A DNA stretch of 52,725 nucleotides from Leucobacter celer subsp. astrifaciens. GTDB lineage: Bacteria; Actinomycetota; Actinomycetes; Actinomycetales; Microbacteriaceae. Both the position numbers and the translations under genes were made by a program. The stretch is taken from contig NZ_JHEI01000145.1 of the NCBI RefSeq assembly GCF_001273835.1, positions 38,473 through 91,197 of the forward strand, in the 5' to 3' direction. The notes under the pieces are model-generated. The model did no database searches. It was not told where the DNA came from and saw only the letters and a list, made by a program, of their open reading frames with translations. Positions 42,593 to 50,743 of this stretch are shown here, one piece after another. The stretch's first letter is position 1, and each line of letters opens with the position of its first letter.

Positions 42593-44739
42593 GCGAAGAG
42601 AACACCGAGACGACCGGCCGCGAAGAGGCTCCGGCGGCCGGCCTCGCCGCCGAGCTGCCGGCCGACCGCTACATCGACCGCGAGCTGAGCTGGCTGGCGT
42701 TCAACCAGCGCGTGCTCGAGCTCGCCGAGGACCCGACGATCCCGCTGCTCGAGCGCGCCAACTTCCTCGCCATCTTCGCGTCCAACCTCGACGAGTTCTT
42801 CATGGTGCGCGTCGCCGGCCTCAGGCGCCGCATCGTGACCGGCCTCGCCGTACCCACCAACGTGGGTCGGGCTCCCACCGATGTGCTCGCCGACATCAAC
42901 CGCACCGCCTACGATCTGCAGCTGCGGCACGCGCACTGCTTCCGCGATCAGGTGCAGCCCGCGCTCGCCGAGGAGGGCGTGCGCATCGTCGACTGGGAGC
43001 AGCTCGACGACGCCGACCGCGAGATCCTCACCGACTACTACGAGCAGCACATCTATCCGGTGCTCATGCCGCTCGCGGTCGATCCGGCGCACCCGTTCCC
43101 GTACATCTCGGGCCGAGCGCTCAACCTCTCGATCCGCGTGCGCAACCCGCGCACCGACAAGGTCGAGTTCGCGCGACTCAAGGTGCCGCAGATGATCCCC
43201 CGCTACGTGCGCGTGGATCGCCGAGAGAGCGCCGACGACGTGCGCTTCATCCCGCTCGAGGGTCTCATCGCCAACCAGCTCGACGGACTCTTCCCCGGCA
43301 TGGAGGTCATCGACCACCACGTCTTCCGCGTCACGCGCAACGAAGACATGGAGATCGAGGAGGACGAGACCGAGAACCTCATCCAGGCCCTCGAGAAGGA
43401 GCTGCTGCGGCGGCGCTTCGGTCCCCCGATCCGCCTCGAGATCTCCGACGACATGGACGAGGCCACCCTCGAGCTGCTGGTGCGCGAGTTCGACATCGAC
43501 GAGCAGCAGGTCTACACGCTGCCCGCCCCGCTCGACCTCAACGGTCTCTTCGCGCTCACCCGCATCGCGCGCCCGGACCTCAAGTTCAAGCCGCACATCC
43601 CCGTCACGGCCCCGCAGTTCCGCACCAGCTCGCCCAGCGAGAAGCCCGACACCTTCTCCGCGATCGCGCGCCGCGAGGTGCTCGTGCATCACCCCTACGA
43701 GTCGTTCTCGACGAGCGTGCAGGCGTTCGTCGAGCAGGCCGCCACCGACCCCGACGTCCTCGCCATCAAGCAGACGCTCTACCGCACCTCGGGCGACAGC
43801 CCCATCGTGGCCGCGCTCATCAAGGCCGCGGAGGCCGGCAAGCAGGTGCTCGCCCTCGTCGAGGTGAAGGCCCGCTTCGATGAGGAGGCCAACATCACGT
43901 GGGCCCGCAAGCTCGAGCAGGCCGGCGTGCACGTCGTCTACGGGCTCGTCGGGCTGAAGACGCACTGCAAGCTCGTGCAGGTGATCCGCGAGGAGGGCGG
44001 GCGCCTGGCGCACTACTGCCACATCGGCACGGGCAACTACAACCCCAAGACCAGCCGCATCTACGAGGACTTCGGGCTCTTCACGGCCTCCCCGGAGGTG
44101 GGCCGGGACGTGACCAAGCTGTTCAACGTGCTCTCGGGCTACGCCATCGAGACCGATTACGATCGCCTGCTCGTCGCCCCGCTGCAGTTGCGCAGCGGTC
44201 TGCTCGAGCGCATCGAGCGCGAGGCGGACCACGCGCGCGCCGGCCACCCGAGCGGCATCAAGCTCAAGGCCAACTCCATGGTCGACGAGACGATCATCGA
44301 CGCCCTGTACCGCGCCGGCCAGGCCGGTGTGCCCATCGAGGTGTGGGTGCGCGGTATCTGCTCGATCCGGGCCGGGGTACCCGGACTCTCCGAGAACATC
44401 AGCGTGCGCTCCGTGCTGGGCCGCTACCTCGAGCACTCGCGCATCTACTCGTTCGAGAACCGGGGCGAGCGCGAGACCTTCATCGGCAGCGCCGACCTCA
44501 TGCACCGCAATCTCGATCGCCGCATCGAGGTGCTCGTGCAGCTCTCCGACCGCGAGCACCTGGCGCGCGTCGACCGCTTCTTCGGCTTCGCGTTCAGCGA
44601 TGACGTGTCCTCGTGGCGCATGCTGCCCGACGGCAGCTGGCAGCGCCGCGTGGTGAGCGAGGAGGGCGAGCCGCTGCCCGATCTGCAGGACCTCGTGATG
44701 ACCGATCGCACGGAGGCGCGATCGCGGAGGGCCAGGTGA
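42589..44739 (+). CDS. ppk1: Polyphosphate kinase 1
   Basis: 716-aa enzyme that makes polyphosphate reversibly from ATP. Domain order is N (YIDRELSWLAFNQRVLELA near 25), head, and two PLD-like C domains. The autophosphorylated His is His478 in HIGTGNYN and the second catalytic His is His639 in MHRNLDRRIEV. KQTLYRTSGDSPIV and IEVLVQLSD are family signatures. The true start is the ATG at 42589, overlapping the mshD stop. Its stop overlaps the next gene by GTGA. Polyphosphate links phosphate supply (pst, downstream) to stress. Confidence 0.97.
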   Translation: MSEENTETTGREEAPAAGLAAELPADRYIDRELSWLAFNQRVLELAEDPTIPLLERANFLAIFASNLDEFFMVRVAGLRRRIVTGLAVPTNVGRAPTDVLADINRTAYDLQLRHAHCFRDQVQPALAEEGVRIVDWEQLDDADREILTDYYEQHIYPVLMPLAVDPAHPFPYISGRALNLSIRVRNPRTDKVEFARLKVPQMIPRYVRVDRRESADDVRFIPLEGLIANQLDGLFPGMEVIDHHVFRVTRNEDMEIEEDETENLIQALEKELLRRRFGPPIRLEISDDMDEATLELLVREFDIDEQQVYTLPAPLDLNGLFALTRIARPDLKFKPHIPVTAPQFRTSSPSEKPDTFSAIARREVLVHHPYESFSTSVQAFVEQAATDPDVLAIKQTLYRTSGDSPIVAALIKAAEAGKQVLALVEVKARFDEEANITWARKLEQAGVHVVYGLVGLKTHCKLVQVIREEGGRLAHYCHIGTGNYNPKTSRIYEDFGLFTASPEVGRDVTKLFNVLSGYAIETDYDRLLVAPLQLRSGLLERIEREADHARAGHPSGIKLKANSMVDETIIDALYRAGQAGVPIEVWVRGICSIRAGVPGLSENISVRSVLGRYLEHSRIYSFENRGERETFIGSADLMHRNLDRRIEVLVQLSDREHLARVDRFFGFAFSDDVSSWRMLPDGSWQRRVVSEEGEPLPDLQDLVMTDRTEARSRRAR

Positions 44740-45713
44740 GCGGGGGCACCAAGAAGACCTCGCAGGAGGAAGTCCTCGCGTCCGGTACCGTCTGCTGGCG
44801 ACGCGTCTTCGATGAGCACGGGGACTCGCGATTCCTGGTCCTCCTCATCCACCGCACGAAGCAGCGCGACGTGTCGTTCCCCAAGGGCAAGCTCGATCCG
44901 GGCGAGAGCATGCCTCAGGCCGCAGTGCGCGAGACGCTGGAGGAGACCGGTCTGTCCGTCACGCTCGGCGTCAATCTCGGGACGATCCACTACGAGCTGA
45001 GCGGCAACCGCACCAAGACCGTGCAGTACTGGGCCGCCAAGGTACGGGAGGAGACGCTGCAGACTTCGACGTTCACTCCCAACCGCGAGGTCGAGGCGAT
45101 CGAGTGGGTGCCGATCGACGCGGTGCGCAAACGACTCAGCTACAAGGCCGATCGGGAGCTGTTCGACGTGTTCCTCCGTCTCGCCTCCCGCGATCTGATC
45201 GATTCCTTCTCGGTCACGCTGCTGCGGCACGCCAAAGCGGAGCCGCGCGGCGGTGCCCGCCGCGCGGACCATCTCCGGCCGCTCACCCCCGACGGCGAGG
45301 GGCAGGCCGAGACGCTCGCCCCGATCCTCGCAGCGTTCGGGCCCAGCCGCATTTACTCCTCCACCGCGACGCGCTGCCTCGCCACCGTCGCACCGCTGGC
45401 CTCGTATCTGCGCAAGCGCGTCCGCGCGAAGCGCTCGCTCAGCCAGGACTTCTGGGACGAGGGTGACCTCGCCTCGCTGCGACGGCGCATGGGCAAGATC
45501 GTCGCGCGCGGCAAGAACACCGTGGTCTGCAGTCATCGCCCCGTGCTGCCCGACCTCGCCCGCGAGCTCATGCTGGCCACGGGAAGCCCCCCCGGCTCCT
45601 ACCTCAACGCGTCGGTGGCGCTGCCTCCGGCCGGGTTCTCCGTGTTCCACTTCTCGCGCCACCATCCGGACGCCGGGATCCTCGGCGTCGAGACCTACCC
45701 GCTCAAGCACTGA
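44736..45713 (+). CDS. Nudix hydrolase / histidine phosphatase fusion (MutT1-like)
   Basis: 325-aa two-domain protein. The N-terminal Nudix domain has its box at about 51-74 (GKLDPGESMP, then RETLEETG), acting on nucleoside diphosphate-X substrates. The C-terminal histidine phosphatase domain starts with VTLLRHAKAEP near 160. The same fusion in mycobacterial MutT1 acts on oxidised nucleotides and diadenosine polyphosphates. The GTG start overlaps the ppk1 stop, and a longer upstream frame is spurious. Co-translation with ppk1 suggests removal of nucleotides linked to polyphosphate or stress metabolism, which is inference. Confidence 0.92.
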   Translation: MSGGTKKTSQEEVLASGTVCWRRVFDEHGDSRFLVLLIHRTKQRDVSFPKGKLDPGESMPQAAVRETLEETGLSVTLGVNLGTIHYELSGNRTKTVQYWAAKVREETLQTSTFTPNREVEAIEWVPIDAVRKRLSYKADRELFDVFLRLASRDLIDSFSVTLLRHAKAEPRGGARRADHLRPLTPDGEGQAETLAPILAAFGPSRIYSSTATRCLATVAPLASYLRKRVRAKRSLSQDFWDEGDLASLRRRMGKIVARGKNTVVCSHRPVLPDLARELMLATGSPPGSYLNASVALPPAGFSVFHFSRHHPDAGILGVETYPLKH

Positions 45714-45732
45714 GCCCGGCGGCCGCGTGCCG

Positions 45733-46908
45733 TCAGACGCAGGAGCCGGCGGCGACCGGTGCACCCAACTCCGGCGCGAGAGCCAGCACCGGAGCGAGTT
45801 CTTCCATCGAGAGCGCGAAGCCGACATTCGGCGTCGCATCCGCGCGTGCGAAGATCATCCCCGCGACAGCTCCGTCGGCCGTGAGGAGCGGGCCTCCCGA
45901 GTTGCCGGGCTCGACCAGGCCCGCGATCCTGATCGTCGATCGCGACACCGCGGCGGTGCCGTAGATGTCCGTGGCGGTCGCCTGCCCGGCTGAGAGCACC
46001 GCGGCGCTGCGTGACACGAACGGGCCGCCGTAGGGGTGCCCCTGGAAGAACACGGTGGTCCCGGGCTGCGGTGTCGTGCTGAACGGCAGCGCCACGGCAT
46101 GGAGACCGCTCGCGGAGAGCACCGCGATGTCGGCTCCGGGATCGAAGTAGACCACACTCGCCGAGCGCGGCAGTTCGCCTCGGGCCTCGACGACGACCTC
46201 GCTGGAGCCGGCGACGACGTGGGCGTTGGTCATCACGAGCCCGTCGCCGATGACGAAGCCGCTGCCCGAGCTCGAGGCGCTGCAGCTGGGTGCGCTCGTC
46301 GTGATGCGGAGCACCGAGGCCGACGCGATTCGCAGCGCCTCGGTGTCGGCATCGGTGTCGGGAACCTCGGCGTCGACGACGCCGGCCGCATCGAGCACCG
46401 TCGGGATGCCGTCCTCGATCGCGATGGATCGGATGCGGGCGAGCGCGGACTCGACCGGCGCCGGAACCACGTCCTCCAGGAACCGCAGCACCGTCGACGA
46501 GGCGACGGCCTGGGTGGCGCCCGGCACGCCGGAGCTCCCGACGCTCATCGAGAGGATCAGCAGCACCGCCACCGAGGTGACCAGGCCCGCAGCGCCGCCG
46601 AGAAGACGATCGACGACGCCGAGGCCGACCCGGTGCACCGGTCGACGAACGGCGCGGGCGATCATCTCGCCGATCGAGACGCCGATCACGATCAGCCCGA
46701 GCCCCGCGGCGAGCGCCGCCACGACGTTCCAGCCGGCCACCGGCACCTGCGCCGAGACGATCGGCATCACGACGAGTGCCGCTGCACCGCCCGCGACGAG
46801 TCCGGCCACCGTTCCCAGGGCGCGCAGCAGCCCGCGGGCGAGACCGGACGCCACCGCGGAGACGATGACGAGCACCACGAAGATGTCGATGATGAGACCG
46901 ACGGACAT
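45733..46908 (-). CDS. MarP-like membrane serine protease
   Basis: 391-aa periplasmic serine protease with a CvpA-type four-helix anchor (residues 1-125) and a trypsin-like domain. Catalytic residues are His230 in TNAHVV, Asp260 in DPGADIAVL and Ser337 in GNSGGP. Cys209 and a C-terminal Cys (GSCV) could form the disulfide known in MarP, a protease needed for acid and oxidative resistance in mycobacteria. TAGAGT lies six bases before the ATG at 46908 (leaderless). It is convergent with the Nudix gene. Confidence 0.93.
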   Translation of the reverse strand: MSVGLIIDIFVVLVIVSAVASGLARGLLRALGTVAGLVAGGAAALVVMPIVSAQVPVAGWNVVAALAAGLGLIVIGVSIGEMIARAVRRPVHRVGLGVVDRLLGGAAGLVTSVAVLLILSMSVGSSGVPGATQAVASSTVLRFLEDVVPAPVESALARIRSIAIEDGIPTVLDAAGVVDAEVPDTDADTEALRIASASVLRITTSAPSCSASSSGSGFVIGDGLVMTNAHVVAGSSEVVVEARGELPRSASVVYFDPGADIAVLSASGLHAVALPFSTTPQPGTTVFFQGHPYGGPFVSRSAAVLSAGQATATDIYGTAAVSRSTIRIAGLVEPGNSGGPLLTADGAVAGMIFARADATPNVGFALSMEELAPVLALAPELGAPVAAGSCV

Positions 46909-46914
46909 GCGCCT

Positions 46915-46920
46915 ACTCTA
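46915..46920 (-). promoter_or_regulatory. -10 box of the MarP-like gene (leaderless)
   Basis: TAGAGT on the minus strand, six bases before the ATG at 46908. Confidence 0.5.
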
Positions 46921-46960
46921 CGGAAACAACCCGGGAGATCCGTGGCAGGGGGCCTCGGCC

Positions 46961-47106
46961 GTCATCCTGCGCGAAGGCGAGGAACGAGCCGGAGTCGCAG
47001 GATCTCCCGCTGAGATCCTGCGACTCGCACCAACGCTGTGGCTCCGCCGCGGAATGCGCAAAACGCTGGCGCGTTTTGCCCAAGCATTCCGCGCACGCAG
47101 GATGAC
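46961..47106. repeat. Compound palindrome, fullest copy of the dispersed family
   Basis: Outer arms GTCATCCTGCG (46961-46971) and CGCAGGATGAC (47096-47106) enclose a perfect 15-bp inverted repeat (46992-47006 with 47012-47026) and a nested hairpin CAAAACGC-TGGC-GCGTTTTG (47059-47078) flanked by GCGGAATG and CATTCCGC. It lies between the CapA gene stop and the MarP-like promoter and may terminate the CapA transcript. Confidence 0.75.
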
Positions 47107-47122
47107 GGATAGCGCCCCTTTA

Positions 47123-48358
47123 CTACTCCTGAGTGATCAGCCACTCCCTGGCACCGCTGCCGTCTGCCCCCATGCTGTTGACGGTGGCTCGGGTGCGCTC
47201 CAGTACACCCGCGTCGAACTCGGGCGACTGGCACACGCCCTGCGGCTGATCCGGCATCACCGAGCACCACTTGTAGCGGCCGTCCTGGGTGTTGGTCGCC
47301 GCGTTCCAGGACACATCGTTGGTCGTCCAGGAGCCGTCGGGCTGCTTGGCGAACTGCACCCGCGTCATCAGGAACTCGTTGTTCACCTGCTGCGCGGGTG
47401 CCGCGGACTCGCTGATGGCGTTGCCGGTGCCGTAGAGGATCCACTTGCCGCCGTAGTTCTCGAGCGGCTGCACCGCGTGCGCGTGGTGCTGGTAGACGAA
47501 GTCGAAGAGCCCGCTGTCGTGCAGCTGGTGTGCGAGTTCCATCTGACCGGGAGTGGGCTGCGACCAGTACTCCTCGCCGATGTGCTGCACGCCGATCACG
47601 ATCTCGGCACCCATCTCGCGCGCCTTCTCCGCCTTCGCGATCGCCCGCTCCGGATCGACGCGGGGCTCCTCCTCGCGGTAGTCGACCTGCCACTCGTACT
47701 CGGCATGGAGGCCGTTCAGCGAGAAGGTCGAGGCGATGACGGCGATCTTCACTCCGTTGGCCTCGACGATGAGCGGCACATCGCGCTCGCCCTCCGCGCG
47801 GTACGAGCCGGTGTGCGCGATGCCGACGGCGTCGAGCTCGTCGAGCGTGCGCAGCAGCCCCTCGGTGCCCTGATCCACCGTGTGATTCGAGGCCGTCGTG
47901 CACACGTCGTAGCCGATCTCCTTGACCGCTGCCGCCAGCTCGGGCGGCGTGCTGAAGGCCGGATAGCCCGCGTAGGGGCCGCCGACGGGTGCGAGCGGCG
48001 TCTCCATCTGGCAGATCGCGAGATCGGTGCGGTCGAGGTAGGCGCGCTGCCCCTCGAGCAGCGGCACGAAGTCGAAATTGCGCCCTTCCGCGTCGGTCGG
48101 GATCGCGTACTGGCTCCAGAGCCCCTCGTGGAACAGCAGATCGCCCGTCACCGCCACGCTGACGCAGTGATCGCCGGGGCACTCGGGCCCCGCACCCGGC
48201 TGAGGCTCGGGCTCCGGTTCCGGCTCGGGTGCCTGCGTCGTGGCCGGCTTCGGCTCCTCGACGACGGGTGCGGCGTCCGGCTCGGGAGCGCAGCCGGCCA
48301 TCCCCACCAGCACGGCGAAGGCCACCCCGACAGTCGCGATCTTGTTCATTCGAGTCAC
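47123..48358 (-). CDS. CapA family lipoprotein
   Basis: 411-aa putative lipoprotein of the CapA (PGA_cap, metallophosphatase-like) family. The signal peptide ends in the lipobox VGMAGC, followed by a Pro/Glu linker. The domain starts with VSVAVTGDLLFHEGL and includes TTASNHTVDQGTEGL, IGVQHIGEEYW and YQHHAHAVQP with the metal-binding His residues. The exact role (polyglutamate or cell-wall related) is unknown. Three starts are possible; GTG at 48358 sits seven bases after TAGCAT, while ATG 48349 and ATG 48367 are alternatives. It is divergent from pstS, across PHO-box repeats. Confidence 0.85.
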   Translation of the reverse strand: MTRMNKIATVGVAFAVLVGMAGCAPEPDAAPVVEEPKPATTQAPEPEPEPEPQPGAGPECPGDHCVSVAVTGDLLFHEGLWSQYAIPTDAEGRNFDFVPLLEGQRAYLDRTDLAICQMETPLAPVGGPYAGYPAFSTPPELAAAVKEIGYDVCTTASNHTVDQGTEGLLRTLDELDAVGIAHTGSYRAEGERDVPLIVEANGVKIAVIASTFSLNGLHAEYEWQVDYREEEPRVDPERAIAKAEKAREMGAEIVIGVQHIGEEYWSQPTPGQMELAHQLHDSGLFDFVYQHHAHAVQPLENYGGKWILYGTGNAISESAAPAQQVNNEFLMTRVQFAKQPDGSWTTNDVSWNAATNTQDGRYKWCSVMPDQPQGVCQSPEFDAGVLERTRATVNSMGADGSGAREWLITQE

Positions 48359-48365
48359 GCAGAAC

Positions 48366-48371
48366 ATGCTA
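48366..48371 (-). promoter_or_regulatory. -10 box of the CapA gene
   Basis: TAGCAT on the minus strand, seven bases before the GTG at 48358. The PHO-box repeats lie 37 bases further upstream and could act on this promoter as well. Confidence 0.4.
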
Positions 48372-48407
48372 CCGTTCCCCGTTTCCGGCCACTTTCCATC
48401 CCCGCGA

Positions 48408-48451
48408 GTTCACCCGCTGTTCACCCGCCGGCAGACCGCGCGTCACCCGGC
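48408..48451 (+). promoter_or_regulatory. PHO box: 11-bp direct repeats upstream of pstS
   Basis: Two near-identical units, GTTCACCCGCT (48408-48418) and GTTCACCCGCC (48419-48429), then two degenerate units in phase, GGCAGACCGCG and CGTCACCCGGC. GTTCACC with an 11-bp period is the known target of PhoP/RegX3-type phosphate regulators. The last units cover the -35 region of the promoter whose -10 box is at 48457-48462, a position for activation under phosphate limitation. Confidence 0.75.
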
Positions 48452-48456
48452 TTCTC

Positions 48457-48462
48457 TAGCGT
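48457..48462 (+). promoter_or_regulatory. -10 box of the pst operon
   Basis: TAGCGT, five bases after the PHO-box array. A start near 48469 gives a leader of about 55 nt. Confidence 0.5.
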
Positions 48463-48523
48463 GGACATGTGGTCGTTCGCGGCCATGCACTCCCATCCGC
48501 TCCCAGATTGGATCATTCCCAAA

Positions 48524-49630
48524 GTGAAGCTTTCAGCATTCGCCAAGGTTGCAGCCATCGGCGGCATCGCCGCCCTCACGCTCACGTCCTGCGCCGCCAA
48601 CGAGTCGGCCCCGGAGGCTCCTGCCGACGGGAGCAGCGCTTCGGCCTCCTCGCTCGCCGGCGAGCTCGTCGGTGCGGGAGCATCCTCGCAGGGCTCGGCT
48701 CAGGAGGCCTGGGTCACCGGCTTCCAGACCGCCCACACGGGTGTCACCGTGAACTACGATCCCACCGGCTCGGGTGCGGGTCGCGAGACCTTCCAGCAGG
48801 GCGCCAGCTCCTTCGCGGGCTCGGATCGCGCGTTCAAGCTCGAGGAGATCGAGGCAGGACCCTTCGACGGCTGCGCGACGAACGACATCGTCGAGTTCCC
48901 GGCGTACATCTCCCCCATCGCCGTGATCTTCAATGTCGAGGGCGTCGACTCGCTGAAGCTCGACGCACCGACCGTGGCCAAGATCTTCACCGGTGAGATC
49001 ACCAAGTGGAACGATGACGCCATCGCCTCGCAGAACGACGGCGTCGATCTCCCCGACCTCAACATCACCGCGGTGCACCGCTCGGACGAGTCGGGCACCA
49101 CCGGCAACTTCACCGACTACCTCGCCGAGGCCGCGTCCAGCGACTGGACCGTCGGCTCGATCGAGTCGTGGCCGACCGAGTTCGGCGGCGAGGGCGCTCA
49201 GGGCACCTCGGGTGTCGTGGAGGCCGTGACCAACGGTGTGGGCACCATCGGATACGCCGACGCCTCGCGCGCCGGCGAGCTCGGCACCGTCGAGATCAAG
49301 GTGGGCGACGAGTACGTCGCCTACTCGCCCGAAGCCGCCGCCGCGATCGTCGACGCCTCGCCGCTCGAGGAGGGTCGCACCGACCACGACCTCGCGATCA
49401 AGCTCGACCGCACCTCGACCGAGGCCGGCGTCTACCCGATCGTGCTCGTGAGCTACCTCATCGGCTGCGAGCAGTACGCGGACGCGAACAACGCCGAGCT
49501 GGTCAAGGAGTACTTCGGGTACATCGTGAGCGAGGAGGGTCAGGCTGCCGGTGCCGAGTCGGCCGGCAGCGCTCCGATCTCCGCCGATCTCCGCAGCAAG
49601 GTGCAGACCGCGATCGCAGCCATCAGCTGA
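48524..49630 (+). CDS. pstS: Phosphate-binding lipoprotein PstS
   Basis: 368-aa substrate-binding protein of the high-affinity phosphate ABC importer. The signal peptide VKLSAFAKVAAIGGIAALTL leads to lipobox LTSC with Cys23. Phosphate-binding loops are visible: GAGASSQG near 50, DPTGSGAGRETF, FAGSDRAF and HRSDESGTTGNFTDYL. The start at GTG 48524 gives a normal lipoprotein signal, though no strong ribosome site precedes it; an in-frame ATG at 48467 would lie at the predicted transcript start. The very long frame upstream is an artefact of the opposite-strand genes. First gene of pstS-pstC-pstA. Confidence 0.95.
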   Translation: MKLSAFAKVAAIGGIAALTLTSCAANESAPEAPADGSSASASSLAGELVGAGASSQGSAQEAWVTGFQTAHTGVTVNYDPTGSGAGRETFQQGASSFAGSDRAFKLEEIEAGPFDGCATNDIVEFPAYISPIAVIFNVEGVDSLKLDAPTVAKIFTGEITKWNDDAIASQNDGVDLPDLNITAVHRSDESGTTGNFTDYLAEAASSDWTVGSIESWPTEFGGEGAQGTSGVVEAVTNGVGTIGYADASRAGELGTVEIKVGDEYVAYSPEAAAAIVDASPLEEGRTDHDLAIKLDRTSTEAGVYPIVLVSYLIGCEQYADANNAELVKEYFGYIVSEEGQAAGAESAGSAPISADLRSKVQTAIAAIS

Positions 49631-49639
49631 GAGCGCTCG

Positions 49640-49677
49640 GAGCGGACGCCGGTCCCTCGACCGACCGGCGTCCGCTC
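49640..49677 (+). terminator. Stem-loop between pstS and pstC
   Basis: Perfect 15-bp stem (49640-49654 with 49663-49677), eight-base loop, starting nine bases after the pstS stop. It probably stops most transcripts or protects the pstS mRNA end, giving more PstS than PstC. Two CATTCGAA copies 11 bases apart follow at 49695 and 49706. Confidence 0.75.
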
Positions 49678-49763
49678 TGCTGCGAGGCTCGCCTCATTCG
49701 AATAGCATTCGAACAACGGATCCTCGCCCCTCCATCCCCGACCGCACCAATTTCGGAGTCTCA

Positions 49764-50702
49764 GTGACCGCCACCTCCGCCCCTGCCAAACCGGTGCTCA
49801 GCCTCGGCGACCGCGTGTTCTCGCGCTCCGCGGTGTTCGCGGGCAGCATGATCCTCGTCACCCTCGCCGCCGTCGCGATCTTCCTCATCGCCCGAAGCCT
49901 GCCGGCGTTCGTCGCGACCGATGAGAGCGCCTCGCTGCTCACCACCAACTTCTGGGCCTACGTCGGCCCCCTCGTCTTCGGCACGGTGTGGGCGGCGACC
50001 CTGGCCCTCCTCATCGCGCTGCCCCTCTCCATCGGCATCGCGCTCTTCATCTCGCACTACGCGCCCCGGCAGCTGGCTCAGGTGCTCGGATACATCGTCG
50101 ACCTGCTCGCCGCCGTGCCCAGCGTGGTCTTCGGCCTCTGGGGCATCGGGGTACTGGCTCCCGCCGCGCAGCCGGTCTTCGTGTGGCTCAATGAGTACCT
50201 CGGCTGGATCCCGTTCTTCGGCGGCACTGCCAGCGGCACCGGCCGCACGATCCTCACCGCCGCACTCGTGCTCGCGGTCATGATCCTGCCGATCATGACC
50301 GCGATCTGCCGCGAGGTGTTCCTGCAGGCCCCCGCACTGCACGAGGAGGCCGCCCTCGCTCTCGGTGCGACCCGCTGGGAGATGATCCGCCTCGCCGTGC
50401 TCCCCTTCGGGCGGCCGGGCATCGTCTCCGCGGCCATGCTCGGGCTCGGGCGCGCACTCGGCGAGACGATGGCCGTCGCCATGGTGCTGTCGGCCACCGG
50501 CATCATCTCCTTCCGTCTGCTCACGTCGGAGAATCCCTCCACCATCGCGGCGAACATCGCGCTCTCCTTCCCCGAGGCCTACGGCGAGAACATCAACGTG
50601 CTCATCGCCACCGGCCTCATCCTGTTCGTCGTCACCTTCCTCGTCAACGCGGTCGCTCGCTGGATCGTCTCCCGCCGCGCTGAGTTCTCGGGCGCCAACT
50701 GA
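49764..50702 (+). CDS. pstC: Phosphate ABC transporter permease PstC
   Basis: 312-aa inner-membrane subunit with six helices. The first is at SAVFAGSMILVTLAAVAIFLI, and the periplasmic segment and DLLAAVPSVVFGLWGI follow. The EAA loop contacting PstB is EEAALALGATRWEMIRLAVLPFGRPGIV. The GTG at 49764 has GGAG seven bases upstream. The upstream extension of the open frame reads through pstS sequence and the stem-loop and is not coding. The stop overlaps an ATG (TGATG) at the beginning of pstA. Confidence 0.95.
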   Translation: MTATSAPAKPVLSLGDRVFSRSAVFAGSMILVTLAAVAIFLIARSLPAFVATDESASLLTTNFWAYVGPLVFGTVWAATLALLIALPLSIGIALFISHYAPRQLAQVLGYIVDLLAAVPSVVFGLWGIGVLAPAAQPVFVWLNEYLGWIPFFGGTASGTGRTILTAALVLAVMILPIMTAICREVFLQAPALHEEAALALGATRWEMIRLAVLPFGRPGIVSAAMLGLGRALGETMAVAMVLSATGIISFRLLTSENPSTIAANIALSFPEAYGENINVLIATGLILFVVTFLVNAVARWIVSRRAEFSGAN

Positions 50703-50743
50703 TGCTGCAGCAGTCAAGAAGCAAAGAAAAGAGGAACGATCCC

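Noticed and set aside
46226..48523. Very long plus-strand frame leading into pstS
   Set aside because: It runs antisense through the MarP-like and CapA genes; only the part from 48524 has PstS homology and a signal peptide.
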